DNA of 64,000 bases from Rhodopseudomonas palustris (lineage in GTDB: Bacteria > Pseudomonadota > Alphaproteobacteria > Rhizobiales > Xanthobacteraceae), in NCBI RefSeq assembly GCF_007005445.1, contig NZ_CP041387.1, positions 806,001 to 870,000 of the forward strand, written 5' to 3'. This document shows positions 9,404-17,287 of the stretch, one piece after another. The position numbers and the translations under genes are program-made. The notes under the pieces are model-generated. The model saw only the letters and a list, made by a program, of their open reading frames with translations. It was not told where the DNA came from and did not search any database. Within the stretch, counting starts at the first letter, position 1; every line of letters starts with the position of its first letter.

Positions 9404-10312
9404 ATGATCGCGACGATGCGCGCCGTCCGCGCCGCGGGCCTCGCGGTGCTGCTGTGCGTGATCGCGGCGGCGCTGGCGCCGTTCGCCCGCGCCGACGTTG
9501 CGGTGCCGGCCCTGACCGGCCGCGTCGTCGATCAGACCGGCACGCTGTCTGAAGCTGCGGTGGCGCGGCTCGATCAGAAGCTGAAGGCATTCGAGGCCCG
9601 GAAGGGCAGCCAGATCGCGGTGCTGATCGTGCCGACGACGCAGCCCGAGGCGATCGAGCAGTTCTCGATCCGGGTCGCCGAAGCCTGGAAGATCGGCCGC
9701 AACAAGGTCGACGACGGCGCGATCCTGCTGGTCGCCAAGAACGATCGCAAGCTGCGCATCGAGGTCGGCTACGGCCTCGAAGGCGCGCTGCCCGACGTCA
9801 CCGCCAAGCGCATCATCGACGAGATCATCACGCCGAAATTCAAGACCGGCGATTTCGACGGCGGCATCGAGGCCGGGGTCGACCGGATGATCGGCGTGAT
9901 CGACGGCGAGCCGCTGCCGGCACCGCAGCCGCAGCACGAATGGTCGTCGCCGGAATCGATGGACGAACTGACCGGCTGGGCGATCCCGCTGCTGTTCGGC
10001 ACGCTGGTGCTCAATGGTTTCCTGAAGGCGGCGCTCGGCCGCGTCGCCGCCTCCGGGCTCACCGGCGTCATCGTCGGCGCGGTGGCGATGTTGTTCGGCC
10101 TGGTGTGGTACATCGCGCTGGTCGCGGGCTGCGCCGCGTTCCTGCTGGCACTGGTGATCGACCTGTTCGGCGGACCGACGATCTCCTCCGGGCGCCGCGG
10201 CGGCTGGTCAGGCGGCGGCGGTTCGTGGTCGAGCGGGTCGGGCAGCAGCGGCGGGGGCTTCAGCGGCGGGGGCGGCAGCTTCGGCGGCGGCGGCGCCTCG
10301 GGCAATTGGTGA
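9404..10312 (+). CDS. TPM-domain membrane protein (YgcG-like)
   Basis: 302 residues from the ATG at 9404. A signal peptide (about 1-30, ending FARADVAVP) is followed by a TPM domain (about 31-175: VVDQTGTLSE, KVDDGAILLVAKNDRK, GYGLEGALPD). Next come a linker, two hydrophobic segments (about 190-250) and a Gly/Ser-rich tail. This is the standard architecture of LemA-linked TPM proteins, thought to act at the cell envelope with LemA. The reaction is unknown. Confidence 0.88.
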   Translation: MIATMRAVRAAGLAVLLCVIAAALAPFARADVAVPALTGRVVDQTGTLSEAAVARLDQKLKAFEARKGSQIAVLIVPTTQPEAIEQFSIRVAEAWKIGRNKVDDGAILLVAKNDRKLRIEVGYGLEGALPDVTAKRIIDEIITPKFKTGDFDGGIEAGVDRMIGVIDGEPLPAPQPQHEWSSPESMDELTGWAIPLLFGTLVLNGFLKAALGRVAASGLTGVIVGAVAMLFGLVWYIALVAGCAAFLLALVIDLFGGPTISSGRRGGWSGGGGSWSSGSGSSGGGFSGGGGSFGGGGASGNW

Positions 10313-10324
10313 GTGGAGATACGG

Positions 10325-10822
10325 ATGGGCATCCGGCGGATCGGCAAGCACCTGTTCACCAGCCGCGGCAAGGTATATCGCGCATTCTCGCCCGATGCGT
10401 TCGATGCGATCGAGCGGGCCATCAAGGCCAGCGAGACCCGCCACGCCGGGCAGATCCGCTTCGTGGTCGAGGGCGCGCTCGACGGCGCGCCGCTGTTCCG
10501 CGACCAGCCGGCGCGCGAGCGCGCGCTCGATATCTTCTCGCAGCTTCGGATCTGGGACACCGAGCACAACAACGGCGTGCTGATCTATCTGCTGCTCGCC
10601 GACCACAATGTCGAGATCATCGCCGATCGCGGCATCGACGGCCGCGTCGGCGCCGGCGCCTGGGAAGCGATCTGCCGCGAGATGGAGGCGGAGTTTCGCC
10701 AAGGCCGGTTCGAGCAGGGCGTGCTGCGCGGCATCGACCGCATCACCGCGCATCTGGCCGAACACTTTCCACGCAACGGTCCCAACGACAACGAACTGCC
10801 CGACGCACCGGTGGTGGTGTAG
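10325..10822 (+). CDS. TPM-domain protein, soluble form
   Basis: About 165 residues, chosen to start at the ATG at 10325 because GGAG lies seven bases before it; an in-frame GTG at 10313 has no such site. It is one TPM domain (DTEHNNGVLIYLLLADHNVEIIADRGI) without signal peptide or membrane segments. It is the third gene of the LemA operon and probably works with the other two at the membrane's inner face. Function unknown. Confidence 0.85.
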   Translation: MGIRRIGKHLFTSRGKVYRAFSPDAFDAIERAIKASETRHAGQIRFVVEGALDGAPLFRDQPARERALDIFSQLRIWDTEHNNGVLIYLLLADHNVEIIADRGIDGRVGAGAWEAICREMEAEFRQGRFEQGVLRGIDRITAHLAEHFPRNGPNDNELPDAPVVV

Positions 10823-10884
10823 TCGGTGCGAGCCCCTCGGCTGGCCGCAGCAAGGCTGTCTTCGACAGGGTCGAGACGTGGCCC

Positions 10885-10920
10885 TTGCATCTGCGACTAA
10901 TTCGTAATATCAAAAGTTAC
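10885..10920 (+). promoter_or_regulatory. Possible promoter of the Rrf2 gene; leaderless start
   Basis: TTGCAT at 10885-10890 and TATCAA at 10908-10913 have a 17-base spacing inside an AT-rich island unlike its surroundings. No Shine-Dalgarno sequence precedes the ATG at 10921, and the -10-like box is so close that a leaderless mRNA is possible. This is a weak match. Confidence 0.25.
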
Positions 10921-11361
10921 ATGAAACGAGACAGTCGCCTGTCCTCGGTGTTGCACGCGCTGCTGCATATGGCGGAGCGCGGCGAGCCGATGACCTCCGA
11001 AACGCTCGCCGCCTGCATGTGTACTAATCCGGTGGTGGTGCGGCGGACGATGGGCCTGCTGCGCGATGCCGGACTGGTCGCCTCCGCCCGCGGGCCGTCG
11101 GGCGGCTGGCAGATCGTCGCCGATCTGAACGCGGTCACCTTGCGCGATCTCTACGATGCGCTCGGCGAGCCGACGGTGTTCGCGATCGGCAACCGCCACG
11201 AAGCGCCGCAATGTCTGGTCGAGCAGGCGGTGAACGCTGCGCTCGACGACGCGTTCGCGGATGCCGAAGCGTTGCTGCTGGACCGGCTCGGCAAGATCAC
11301 GCTGGCCAGTTTGTCGGCCGACTTCAACCGCCGCTACGCCGCGCATCGGACGCGTACTTAA
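10921..11361 (+). CDS. Rrf2 family transcriptional regulator
   Basis: 146 residues with the N-terminal winged helix of Rrf2 proteins (about 5-75, including NPVVVRRTMGLLRDAGLVASARGPSGGWQ). Of the three clustered cysteines that hold the cluster in IscR, only Cys98 (APQCLVEQ) is present; Cys32 and Cys34 lie in the DNA-binding domain. It therefore probably senses something other than an IscR-type 2Fe-2S cluster. It lies 9 bp before a thioredoxin-reductase-like gene that it likely controls, a common pairing. Confidence 0.85.
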   Translation: MKRDSRLSSVLHALLHMAERGEPMTSETLAACMCTNPVVVRRTMGLLRDAGLVASARGPSGGWQIVADLNAVTLRDLYDALGEPTVFAIGNRHEAPQCLVEQAVNAALDDAFADAEALLLDRLGKITLASLSADFNRRYAAHRTRT

Positions 11362-11370
11362 GGAGTTCAC

Positions 11371-12261
11371 ATGCACCACGACGTCATCGTCATCGGCGGC
11401 TCCTATGCCGGAATGGCCGCCGCGCTCCAGCTCGTTCGTGCGCGCCGCAGCGTGCGGGTGATCGATGCGGGCCAGCGCCGCAACCGCTTCGCCGCGCATT
11501 CGCATGGCTTCCTGTCACAGGACGGCGCCGATCCGGCGGCGATCGCCACGACCGCGCGCCGGCAGCTCCAGGCCTACCCGACGCTGAGCTGGGTCGACGA
11601 CACCGCGCGCGCGGCGAGCGGCCGCAAAGACGCGTTCGTGGTCGAGACCGGCGACGGCGCGCAACATCATGCGCGGCGGCTGCTGTTCGCCACCGGCGTT
11701 TCCGACACGTTGCCGGCGATTGCAGGGCTGCAGGAGCGCTGGGGCGTCAGCGTGTTTCTCTGTCCGTATTGCCACGGCTACGAGCTCGACAAAGGCCGCA
11801 TCGCGGTGATCGCCACCGGGCCGATGTCGCTGCACCAGGCGCAGTTGCTGCCGGAATGGGGCGAGGTGACGCTGTTCACCAACGCCGCGCTGGTGCTCGA
11901 CGACGCCGGGCGGGACGATCTGGCCGCGCGTGGCGTTGCGATCGACGAGACACCGATCGCGCGGATCGAAGGACGTGCCGACGTCGTGCTGAGCGACAGA
12001 CGGAAGCTGCCGTTCGCCGGCATCTTCACCGCGAGCCGCAACGCGCCGGCGACGCCGATCGCGCAAGCGCTGGGCTGCGCGCTGACCGAAACCCCGTTCG
12101 GCACCCAGATTCAAACCGACGACGGCAAGCAGACCAGCGTGGCCGGCGCATTCGCCTGCGGCGACGCGGCGCGACTGCCGCATTCGCTGTCGCTGGCGGT
12201 TGCCGACGGCGCCTGGGCGGGTGCCGGCCTGCACCGGTCGCTGGTCTGGCCGGAGGCGTGA
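11371..12261 (+). CDS. Thioredoxin reductase-like NAD(P)/FAD-dependent oxidoreductase
   Basis: 296 residues, the size of bacterial thioredoxin reductases. The FAD Rossmann motif is IGGSYAGMAA at 8-17, the redox pair is Cys131-Pro-Tyr-Cys134, and the C-terminal FAD motif is GAFACGDAARLPHS. The second dinucleotide motif is degenerate (VIATGPMSLHQA where a GxGxxA pattern is expected), so NADPH use is uncertain. AGGAG precedes the ATG. It shares an operon with the Rrf2 regulator and is probably a cytoplasmic disulfide reductase of a stress response; its partner protein is unknown. Confidence 0.82.
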   Translation: MHHDVIVIGGSYAGMAAALQLVRARRSVRVIDAGQRRNRFAAHSHGFLSQDGADPAAIATTARRQLQAYPTLSWVDDTARAASGRKDAFVVETGDGAQHHARRLLFATGVSDTLPAIAGLQERWGVSVFLCPYCHGYELDKGRIAVIATGPMSLHQAQLLPEWGEVTLFTNAALVLDDAGRDDLAARGVAIDETPIARIEGRADVVLSDRRKLPFAGIFTASRNAPATPIAQALGCALTETPFGTQIQTDDGKQTSVAGAFACGDAARLPHSLSLAVADGAWAGAGLHRSLVWPEA

Positions 12262-12294
12262 GCGCCGTGCTGGACGCTGACGCCGGTCGAAACA

Positions 12295-12906
12295 CTATGC
12301 CTTCGCAGAAGGCCGCGCGGCGATCCGCTTGAACCACTCGGCGATCGTGGTGTTGGCGGGATCGAGCGGCTGTCCGACCTGAGCGCCGAAATCGAGCCAG
12401 CCGTACAGCAACAAATCGGCCAGCGTCAGCCGTGACCCGCAGACGTAGTCCTTGCCCTGCATCTGCTCGTTCATCCAGCGGATGCGGTCGGCCGCCATCT
12501 TCTTCAGGCCGGGCGCGGCCTCCGGCACGCACACCATGCGATTCTGAAACATCTTCAGGCCTTCGGCGAAGCGGAAGCCGTTGGTCAGCGGCTCGCAGAT
12601 GTAGAGGTCGATCCGCCGCGTCCACATCCGGCATTCGGCGCGCTCTTCCGGCGTGGTGCCGATCAGCGGCGGCTCTGGATGCTTCTCCTCGAGATATTCG
12701 CAGATCGCGGTGACCTCCGCCAAGAAGCTGCCATTGTCGAGTTCGAGAGTAGGCGTCTGGCCGTGGGGATTGCGCACGAGATGTTCGGGCTTTCGATTCT
12801 CGCCGGCGCGGATGTCGAGTGTCTGGGTCGGAATCGTCAGGCCCTTCTCGGCGATGAACATCCGTACCAGGCGTGGATTGGGCCCGATCGAATCGTACAG
12901 CTTCAT
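12295..12906 (-). CDS. Glutathione S-transferase family protein
   Basis: 203 residues starting at MKLYDSIGPNP. That ATG has AAGGGAG seven bases upstream, while the longer reading frame has none. The thioredoxin-fold domain (1-80) includes HGQTPTLELDNG for glutathione binding; the all-helical domain follows, with the conserved SRLTLADLLLYGW. The substrate is unknown; detoxification of electrophiles is the usual role. It converges with the flavoprotein gene. Confidence 0.85.
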   Translation of the reverse strand: MKLYDSIGPNPRLVRMFIAEKGLTIPTQTLDIRAGENRKPEHLVRNPHGQTPTLELDNGSFLAEVTAICEYLEEKHPEPPLIGTTPEERAECRMWTRRIDLYICEPLTNGFRFAEGLKMFQNRMVCVPEAAPGLKKMAADRIRWMNEQMQGKDYVCGSRLTLADLLLYGWLDFGAQVGQPLDPANTTIAEWFKRIAARPSAKA

Positions 12907-13018
12907 GGTCGTCTCCCTTGTCGGCGCTTGGTTGCGCCTTTGATGATCGATCTGTCCTAGCGCGGGACACCGTGCGGTGCAAAGCCGTGCGGTGCGCAAT
13001 GCTGTGCGCGCTCTTCAC

Positions 13019-13090
13019 GATTCGTGAAATTTCCGTAACCGGCGGGGGAAGTAACGATTTCGCAAGTAATGAAAGTTACCGAATAGTATC
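13019..13090. promoter_or_regulatory. AT-rich divergent promoter region with GTAAC/GTTAC repeats
   Basis: Between the GST gene (minus) and the bitopic protein gene (plus), CGTAACC, AGTAACG and AAGTTACC occur within about 45 bp, the last two as an inverted pair. A similar string, ATTCGTAATATC...GTTAC, precedes the Rrf2 gene at 10899-10919. This may be a regulator site or sites; no consensus is assigned. Confidence 0.3.
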
Positions 13091-13114
13091 AAGTTGATCT
13101 GGAGGATTTGAAAC

Positions 13115-14083
13115 GTGGACGAGCATCGCAACGAGCCCATCGGTGAACAGCAGACCGGCGCGGCCGCCGCGACCGACGGAGTGCAGGCGAACGCCGGCAG
13201 CCCGGAAGCAAGCTCGGCATCCGCGCCTCAGGCGACCCCGGCCAATGCGGGCGCCGCCAAGCCGGACGATGCGAAGTCCGCTGCCGGCAAATCCGAGATC
13301 GAGAAATCGGACGGCGTCGGCCGTCCGCGCCCCGGCACCGTCACCATCATGGCGCCGTCGCCTCGGGAAGATCTGTATCGGCACTGGGACGACGAGATTG
13401 AAGTCGAGGCGCCCGATGAGGCGAGCCAGTCCGCAGCTCATCGCTTCGGCGTGCGCAAGCTGGCGGCGGTGGCTGCTGCCGTGATCCTGGCGGCGATCGC
13501 GGGGGCGGTCGGTGGTGCACTGGCCACTGCCAGCCTGTCGCATCGTAGCGATGCCGAGACCACCGCGGCTTCGGCGCAGGTGAAGACACTGGACGCACAG
13601 GTCACCCAACTGCAGGGTGAACTCTCCGCCATCAAGGCAGAGATCGAGCGTTCGACCAAGCTCAGCTCGGCGCAGATCGGCAAGACCGCCGATCGGCTGG
13701 AAAAGCTCGAGAAAGCCCAGGCCGAACCGGCGGCGAAGATTGCCAAGCTGACCGAGACGGTGGAGAAGCTGCGCACCGCACAGGCGCAACCTCCCGCGCC
13801 TCCCGTGCCGGCGAATGTTGCCGCAGTCGCCGCCAAGGATGTCACCGGATCGATCACGCCGAAGCCGGAGCCGGCGAAGTCGCAGCCGGGCCGGTTGCCG
13901 ACGATCGAAGGTTGGGTGCTGCGCGACGTGTATGACGGCGGCGCGGTGGTCGAAGGCCGCTCCGGCACATACGAAGTCTATGCCGGCGACCCGCTCCCGG
14001 GTGTCGGCCGCGTCGATGCGATCCGTCGCCAGGACGGTCGCTGGGTCGTGGTCACCAGCCGCGGTCTGATCGTCGCGCGCTGA
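13115..14083 (+). CDS. Bitopic coiled-coil protein of unknown function
   Basis: 322 residues from the GTG at 13115, with GGAGG nine bases upstream. Residues 1-105 are hydrophilic and Ala/Pro/Asp-rich. One transmembrane helix (about 113-140, VAAAVILAAIAGAVGG) follows. A coiled coil (about 150-215) rich in KAEIE and RLEKLEKAQAE comes next, then a Pro-Ala linker and a compact C-terminal domain (about 255-322, IEGWVLRDVYDGGAVVEG...VYAGDPLPGVGRVDAI). The layout resembles envelope-anchoring proteins with a periplasmic end domain. I do not recognise a named family. A clear terminator follows. Confidence 0.8.
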   Translation: MDEHRNEPIGEQQTGAAAATDGVQANAGSPEASSASAPQATPANAGAAKPDDAKSAAGKSEIEKSDGVGRPRPGTVTIMAPSPREDLYRHWDDEIEVEAPDEASQSAAHRFGVRKLAAVAAAVILAAIAGAVGGALATASLSHRSDAETTAASAQVKTLDAQVTQLQGELSAIKAEIERSTKLSSAQIGKTADRLEKLEKAQAEPAAKIAKLTETVEKLRTAQAQPPAPPVPANVAAVAAKDVTGSITPKPEPAKSQPGRLPTIEGWVLRDVYDGGAVVEGRSGTYEVYAGDPLPGVGRVDAIRRQDGRWVVVTSRGLIVAR

Positions 14084-14111
14084 GCGCACAGCGTCATTCC
14101 TGAAACTTTGA

Positions 14112-14149
14112 CGGCGCCGGCTGTGAGACAGCCGGCGCCGTTTTGATTT
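14112..14149 (+). terminator. Rho-independent terminator
   Basis: A perfect 13-bp GC-rich stem (14112-14124 with 14128-14140) and a GAG loop are followed by TTTTGATTT. It ends the transcript of the bitopic protein gene. Confidence 0.9.
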
Positions 14150-14192
14150 GGCTGTCCCGCGGCGTCTCGCCGACTGCGCGGGTTGTTTCAGC

Positions 14193-15170
14193 TTACGCCC
14201 CGGCTCTCGCCTTGCTCGCAGCGATCTGCTGGAGCGCCCAGCGGGCGTTCTTGCGGACGTCCGGATCGAGGTCGTCGGCGATCAGCACCAGATAAGGCTC
14301 GCCGTCGGGGGAAGCGATCTCGCCCAGCGCGGCGGCTGCTTCTTTCCGGAGATTGGCCTGCTCGTGGGTGACGCACTGACCGATCGGCCGTACCGCCTGC
14401 AGCGCCTTGATCCGGCCGAGGCTGCGGATCGCCTTCAGCCGTACCTGCCAGAACTCGTCGGCGAGGCATCCGATCAGCGGCTCGATGGCAATCGCGCCGC
14501 GGGCGTTGAGACCGAGTGTTTCCGCCGCCATCTCGCGTACCATCCAGTCTGCATCCTTGAGCGCGCGCACGATGGTCTCGGCGGCGATCTTCATATGCGA
14601 GAACGCCAGCGCGCTGACCGCCGCGCGGCGGACGTGCGGATCTGGATCGCCGATCAGAGCGGTCAGGGCAGGGATCGACTCTTCCAGCTTGAGGAAGCCG
14701 ATCACGCCGATCGCCTGAACCCGCACCGCAGCGTCGCCGTCCTGCAATGCCTCGAGCGCCGGCTTCAGCGTGTCCTTGCGCCGCAGCTCCTTCAGCGCCC
14801 GCAGCGCGCCGCTGCGGACGAAGGCGTGGCCGTGCTTGACCAATGGCAGGATCGCGTCGGCGGAGGCGGGATCCTTGAACTCGGCGAGGCTGTCGGCGGC
14901 CGCCGCAGCGACGATGCGCTCCGGGTCGACCAACAGCCGGACCAGCGCTTCGGCGGCCTCCGGTCCGTCGAACTCGCCGAGCGCCATCGCGGTCTGCTGC
15001 CGGACGCCGGCGTCGGGGTCGGCCACCATGTTGGCGAGGTGACTGATCGCAGCCGGATCGCCAGAATGGCCGAGCGCGATGATCGCGACGCGCCGCTCCG
15101 CCGGGTCGGCGGCCTGCAGCCGGTCGTCGGCGTCGTCGAGATCGTCGTAGGATTCGAACGGGCTCGACAT
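14193..15170 (-). CDS. HEAT-repeat protein
   Basis: 325 residues from the ATG at 15170, preceded by TGAGGTGATC. It consists of about nine HEAT/PBS-lyase-type repeats of roughly 31 residues, for example DPDAGVRQQTAMALGEF, each following the pattern D-x-x-V-R-x-x-A. It has no signal or membrane segment. Its start lies almost on the stop of the ferredoxin gene, so it is translated with it. A scaffold or maturation role for the neighbouring redox enzyme is inferred from position only. Confidence 0.88.
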   Translation of the reverse strand: MSSPFESYDDLDDADDRLQAADPAERRVAIIALGHSGDPAAISHLANMVADPDAGVRQQTAMALGEFDGPEAAEALVRLLVDPERIVAAAAADSLAEFKDPASADAILPLVKHGHAFVRSGALRALKELRRKDTLKPALEALQDGDAAVRVQAIGVIGFLKLEESIPALTALIGDPDPHVRRAAVSALAFSHMKIAAETIVRALKDADWMVREMAAETLGLNARGAIAIEPLIGCLADEFWQVRLKAIRSLGRIKALQAVRPIGQCVTHEQANLRKEAAAALGEIASPDGEPYLVLIADDLDPDVRKNARWALQQIAASKARAGA

Positions 15171-15172
15171 GA

Positions 15173-15406
15173 TCACCTCAACAGATACGGGATGTTGACG
15201 GTGACCGCCCCGGTGGGGCAATCGGCTTCGCACGGCATGCAGTACCAGCATTCGTCGTAGGCCATGTAGGCCTTGCCGGTCATGTCGCTGATCCGCAGGA
15301 CGTCGAGCGGGCAGACATCGACGCAGACGGTGCAGCCCTTGTCGGCGATGCACTTGGCGTCGTCGACGACGACCGGCACCGTAGTCTGATAACTGGCGAG
15401 AGGCAT
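15173..15406 (-). CDS. AprB-like 2[4Fe-4S] ferredoxin
   Basis: 77 residues with AGGAG eight bases before the ATG. Two cluster motifs are seen: Cys19-x5-Cys25-x2-Cys28-x3-Cys32-Pro and Cys53-x2-Cys56-x2-Cys59-x3-Cys63-Pro. The second, DECWYCMPCEADCPTGA, resembles the ferredoxin domain of APS reductase beta subunit (AprB), but the AprB C-terminal tail is missing. It is probably the electron-transfer subunit of the flavoprotein encoded 29 bp upstream. Confidence 0.88.
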   Translation of the reverse strand: MPLASYQTTVPVVVDDAKCIADKGCTVCVDVCPLDVLRISDMTGKAYMAYDECWYCMPCEADCPTGAVTVNIPYLLR

Positions 15407-15435
15407 GTGTCCGTTCTCCTGGTTGGGTGCGGGCG

Positions 15436-17178
15436 TCAGGCGGTGGCGCGGATGCGCTGCTTGTCGTAGAGATCCTTCTCCTCGTCGGCGATCGGCACGA
15501 CGTAGGGCTCGACCGCCCGCTTCTCGCTGGTCATCTTGTCGTTCTGCTTGCTCAGCAGCGTGTGGCAGAACCAGTTCTCGTTGTCCTTGTCGGGGAAGTC
15601 GGTCCGCCAGTGATACAGGCCCCACCGGCTCTCCTCGCGATACAGCGAGGCGTGCGCGGCCATGTCGGCGCAGTCCATGATCGAGGCCGTTTCGAGCGCG
15701 CGCAGCAGTTCGTGGGCGTTGCGGACGATCATCCGCTGCTCCATGTCGTCGCGGACCTCGGCGAGCCGGCGCATGCCGAGCTCGTACTTCCGCGTCACCT
15801 TTGGCGGCTGCAGATAGTCGTTGACGAGCCGGCGGGTCTTGTACTCGATCTGGTTCGGCGGGATGCCGTCCTCGCGCCGGGTCGGCGCCAGCACCCGGTC
15901 GCGCTCGCGCGCGACCTCGGCGGCGTCGATCTCGGCGAAATCGTGGTTGTCGGCGAACTCCATCGCGTCGAGCCCGGCGAACGAGCCATTGGTGAAGGCG
16001 CCGAGCATGTAGTTGTGCGGCACGCTGGCCATGTCGCCGGCGGCGTAGAGCCCCGGCACCGTGGTGCGCGCATTGTCGTCGACGAACACGCCGGAGGCGC
16101 TGTGGCCGCTGCACAGGCCGATCTCGGAGATGTGCATCTCGATCGATTCCTGGCGATAGTCGATGCCGCGGCCCTGCTGGAACAGGCCGCGGGTCGGCCG
16201 CTCGACCTTGTGCAGGGTCGATTCGATTTCCTCGATGGTCTTGTCGTGCAGGTGCTTGAGCTGCAGGAACACCGGGCCCTTGCCGGACAGCAGCTCGTTG
16301 TAGAACTCCAGCATCATCTGGCCCGACCAATAGTCGCACTCGATGAAGCGGCGGTCCTCGTTGTTGGCGGTGTAGGCGCCGAACGGGCCGGCCACATAGG
16401 CGCAGGCGGGACCGTTGTAGTCCTTGATCAGCGGGTTGATCTGGTAGCACTCGAGATTGGCGAGTGCGGCGCCGGCGTGATACGCCATCGCGTAGCCGTC
16501 GCCGGAATTGGCGGCGTTCTCGTAGGTGCCGAACATGTAGCCCGAGGTCGGCAGCCCGAGCCGGCCGGCGGCGCCGGTGCACAGGATCACCGCCTTGGCC
16601 TTGAACACCAGGAACTCGGCGGTGCGGGTGTTGACACTGACCGCGCCGGCGATCCGGCCGTCGGCGCCCTTCAGCAGCCGCGTCGCCATGTAGCGGTTGG
16701 AAATCAGGATGCGCGCCCGCCGCAACTGCCGGTACAGCGCCTTCTTGACGGTCTCACCGTTCGGCATCGGAAGCACATAGGTGCCGATGTGGTGCACCTT
16801 CTTCACCGCATAATCGCCGTTCTCGTTCTTGAGAAAGCGGATGCCGAAGCTGTCGAGTTCCTCGATGATCGAGTAGCAATTCTGGGCGTATTTGTAGACG
16901 GCCTTCTGATCGACGATGCCGTCGTTGGCGATGGTGATTTCCTTGGTGTACTGCTCCGGCGTGGCGTAGCCCGGGATCACCGCGTTGTTGAGGCCATCCA
17001 TCCCCATCGAGATCGCGCCGGAGCGCTTGACGTTGGCCTTTTCCAGAAGGACGACGTTCGCCTTCGGGTTCTTCATCTTGGCCTTCAAAGCGGCCATCGG
17101 ACCGGCGGTGCCGCCGCCGATCACCAACACGTCGCACGATACTTCCGACAGTCCGTCGACTATCTCATCCATCGCCAT
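15436..17178 (-). CDS. AprA/FrdA-family flavoprotein
   Basis: 580 residues; AGGAG six bases before ATG 17178 sets the start. The FAD motif is VIGGGTAGPMAALKAK at 19-34, followed by LLEKANVKRSGAISMG (44-59). This EKA-x-x-x-RSGA form is closer to APS reductase alpha subunit (AprA) than to succinate dehydrogenase. A second FAD contact is VPGLYAAGDMAS. There is no Tat signal or membrane part, so it is cytoplasmic. With the AprB-like ferredoxin it should form an AprBA-like two-subunit oxidoreductase. No sat, dsr or qmo genes are nearby, so APS reduction for energy is unlikely and the substrate is unknown. Confidence 0.82.
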   Translation of the reverse strand: MAMDEIVDGLSEVSCDVLVIGGGTAGPMAALKAKMKNPKANVVLLEKANVKRSGAISMGMDGLNNAVIPGYATPEQYTKEITIANDGIVDQKAVYKYAQNCYSIIEELDSFGIRFLKNENGDYAVKKVHHIGTYVLPMPNGETVKKALYRQLRRARILISNRYMATRLLKGADGRIAGAVSVNTRTAEFLVFKAKAVILCTGAAGRLGLPTSGYMFGTYENAANSGDGYAMAYHAGAALANLECYQINPLIKDYNGPACAYVAGPFGAYTANNEDRRFIECDYWSGQMMLEFYNELLSGKGPVFLQLKHLHDKTIEEIESTLHKVERPTRGLFQQGRGIDYRQESIEMHISEIGLCSGHSASGVFVDDNARTTVPGLYAAGDMASVPHNYMLGAFTNGSFAGLDAMEFADNHDFAEIDAAEVARERDRVLAPTRREDGIPPNQIEYKTRRLVNDYLQPPKVTRKYELGMRRLAEVRDDMEQRMIVRNAHELLRALETASIMDCADMAAHASLYREESRWGLYHWRTDFPDKDNENWFCHTLLSKQNDKMTSEKRAVEPYVVPIADEEKDLYDKQRIRATA

Positions 17179-17246
17179 CTTCTGCTCCTGGTTCCTCGGC
17201 GGACCGCCGCTGTGGAGCAGAGTTGTTCAGACGCGCGCCGGACGAT

Positions 17247-17260
17247 AGCAATTAGTTGTC
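17247..17260. promoter_or_regulatory. Candidate Crp/Fnr-type operator upstream of the flavoprotein
   Basis: In gene orientation this reads GACAACTAATTGCT, a CAA-N4-TTG half-palindrome about 70 bp before the flavoprotein start. The core CAACTAAT recurs in the same gene-relative orientation before the ferredoxin reductase (18155) and the binding-protein gene (19512). Confidence 0.5.
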
Positions 17261-17287
17261 GCCGGCGCGCGATTTCCGAACGGGGTG

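Noticed and set aside
15173..17178. Calling the flavoprotein and ferredoxin a dissimilatory APS reductase
   Set aside because: The ferredoxin lacks the AprB tail and no sat, dsr or qmo genes are near. Only likeness is claimed.
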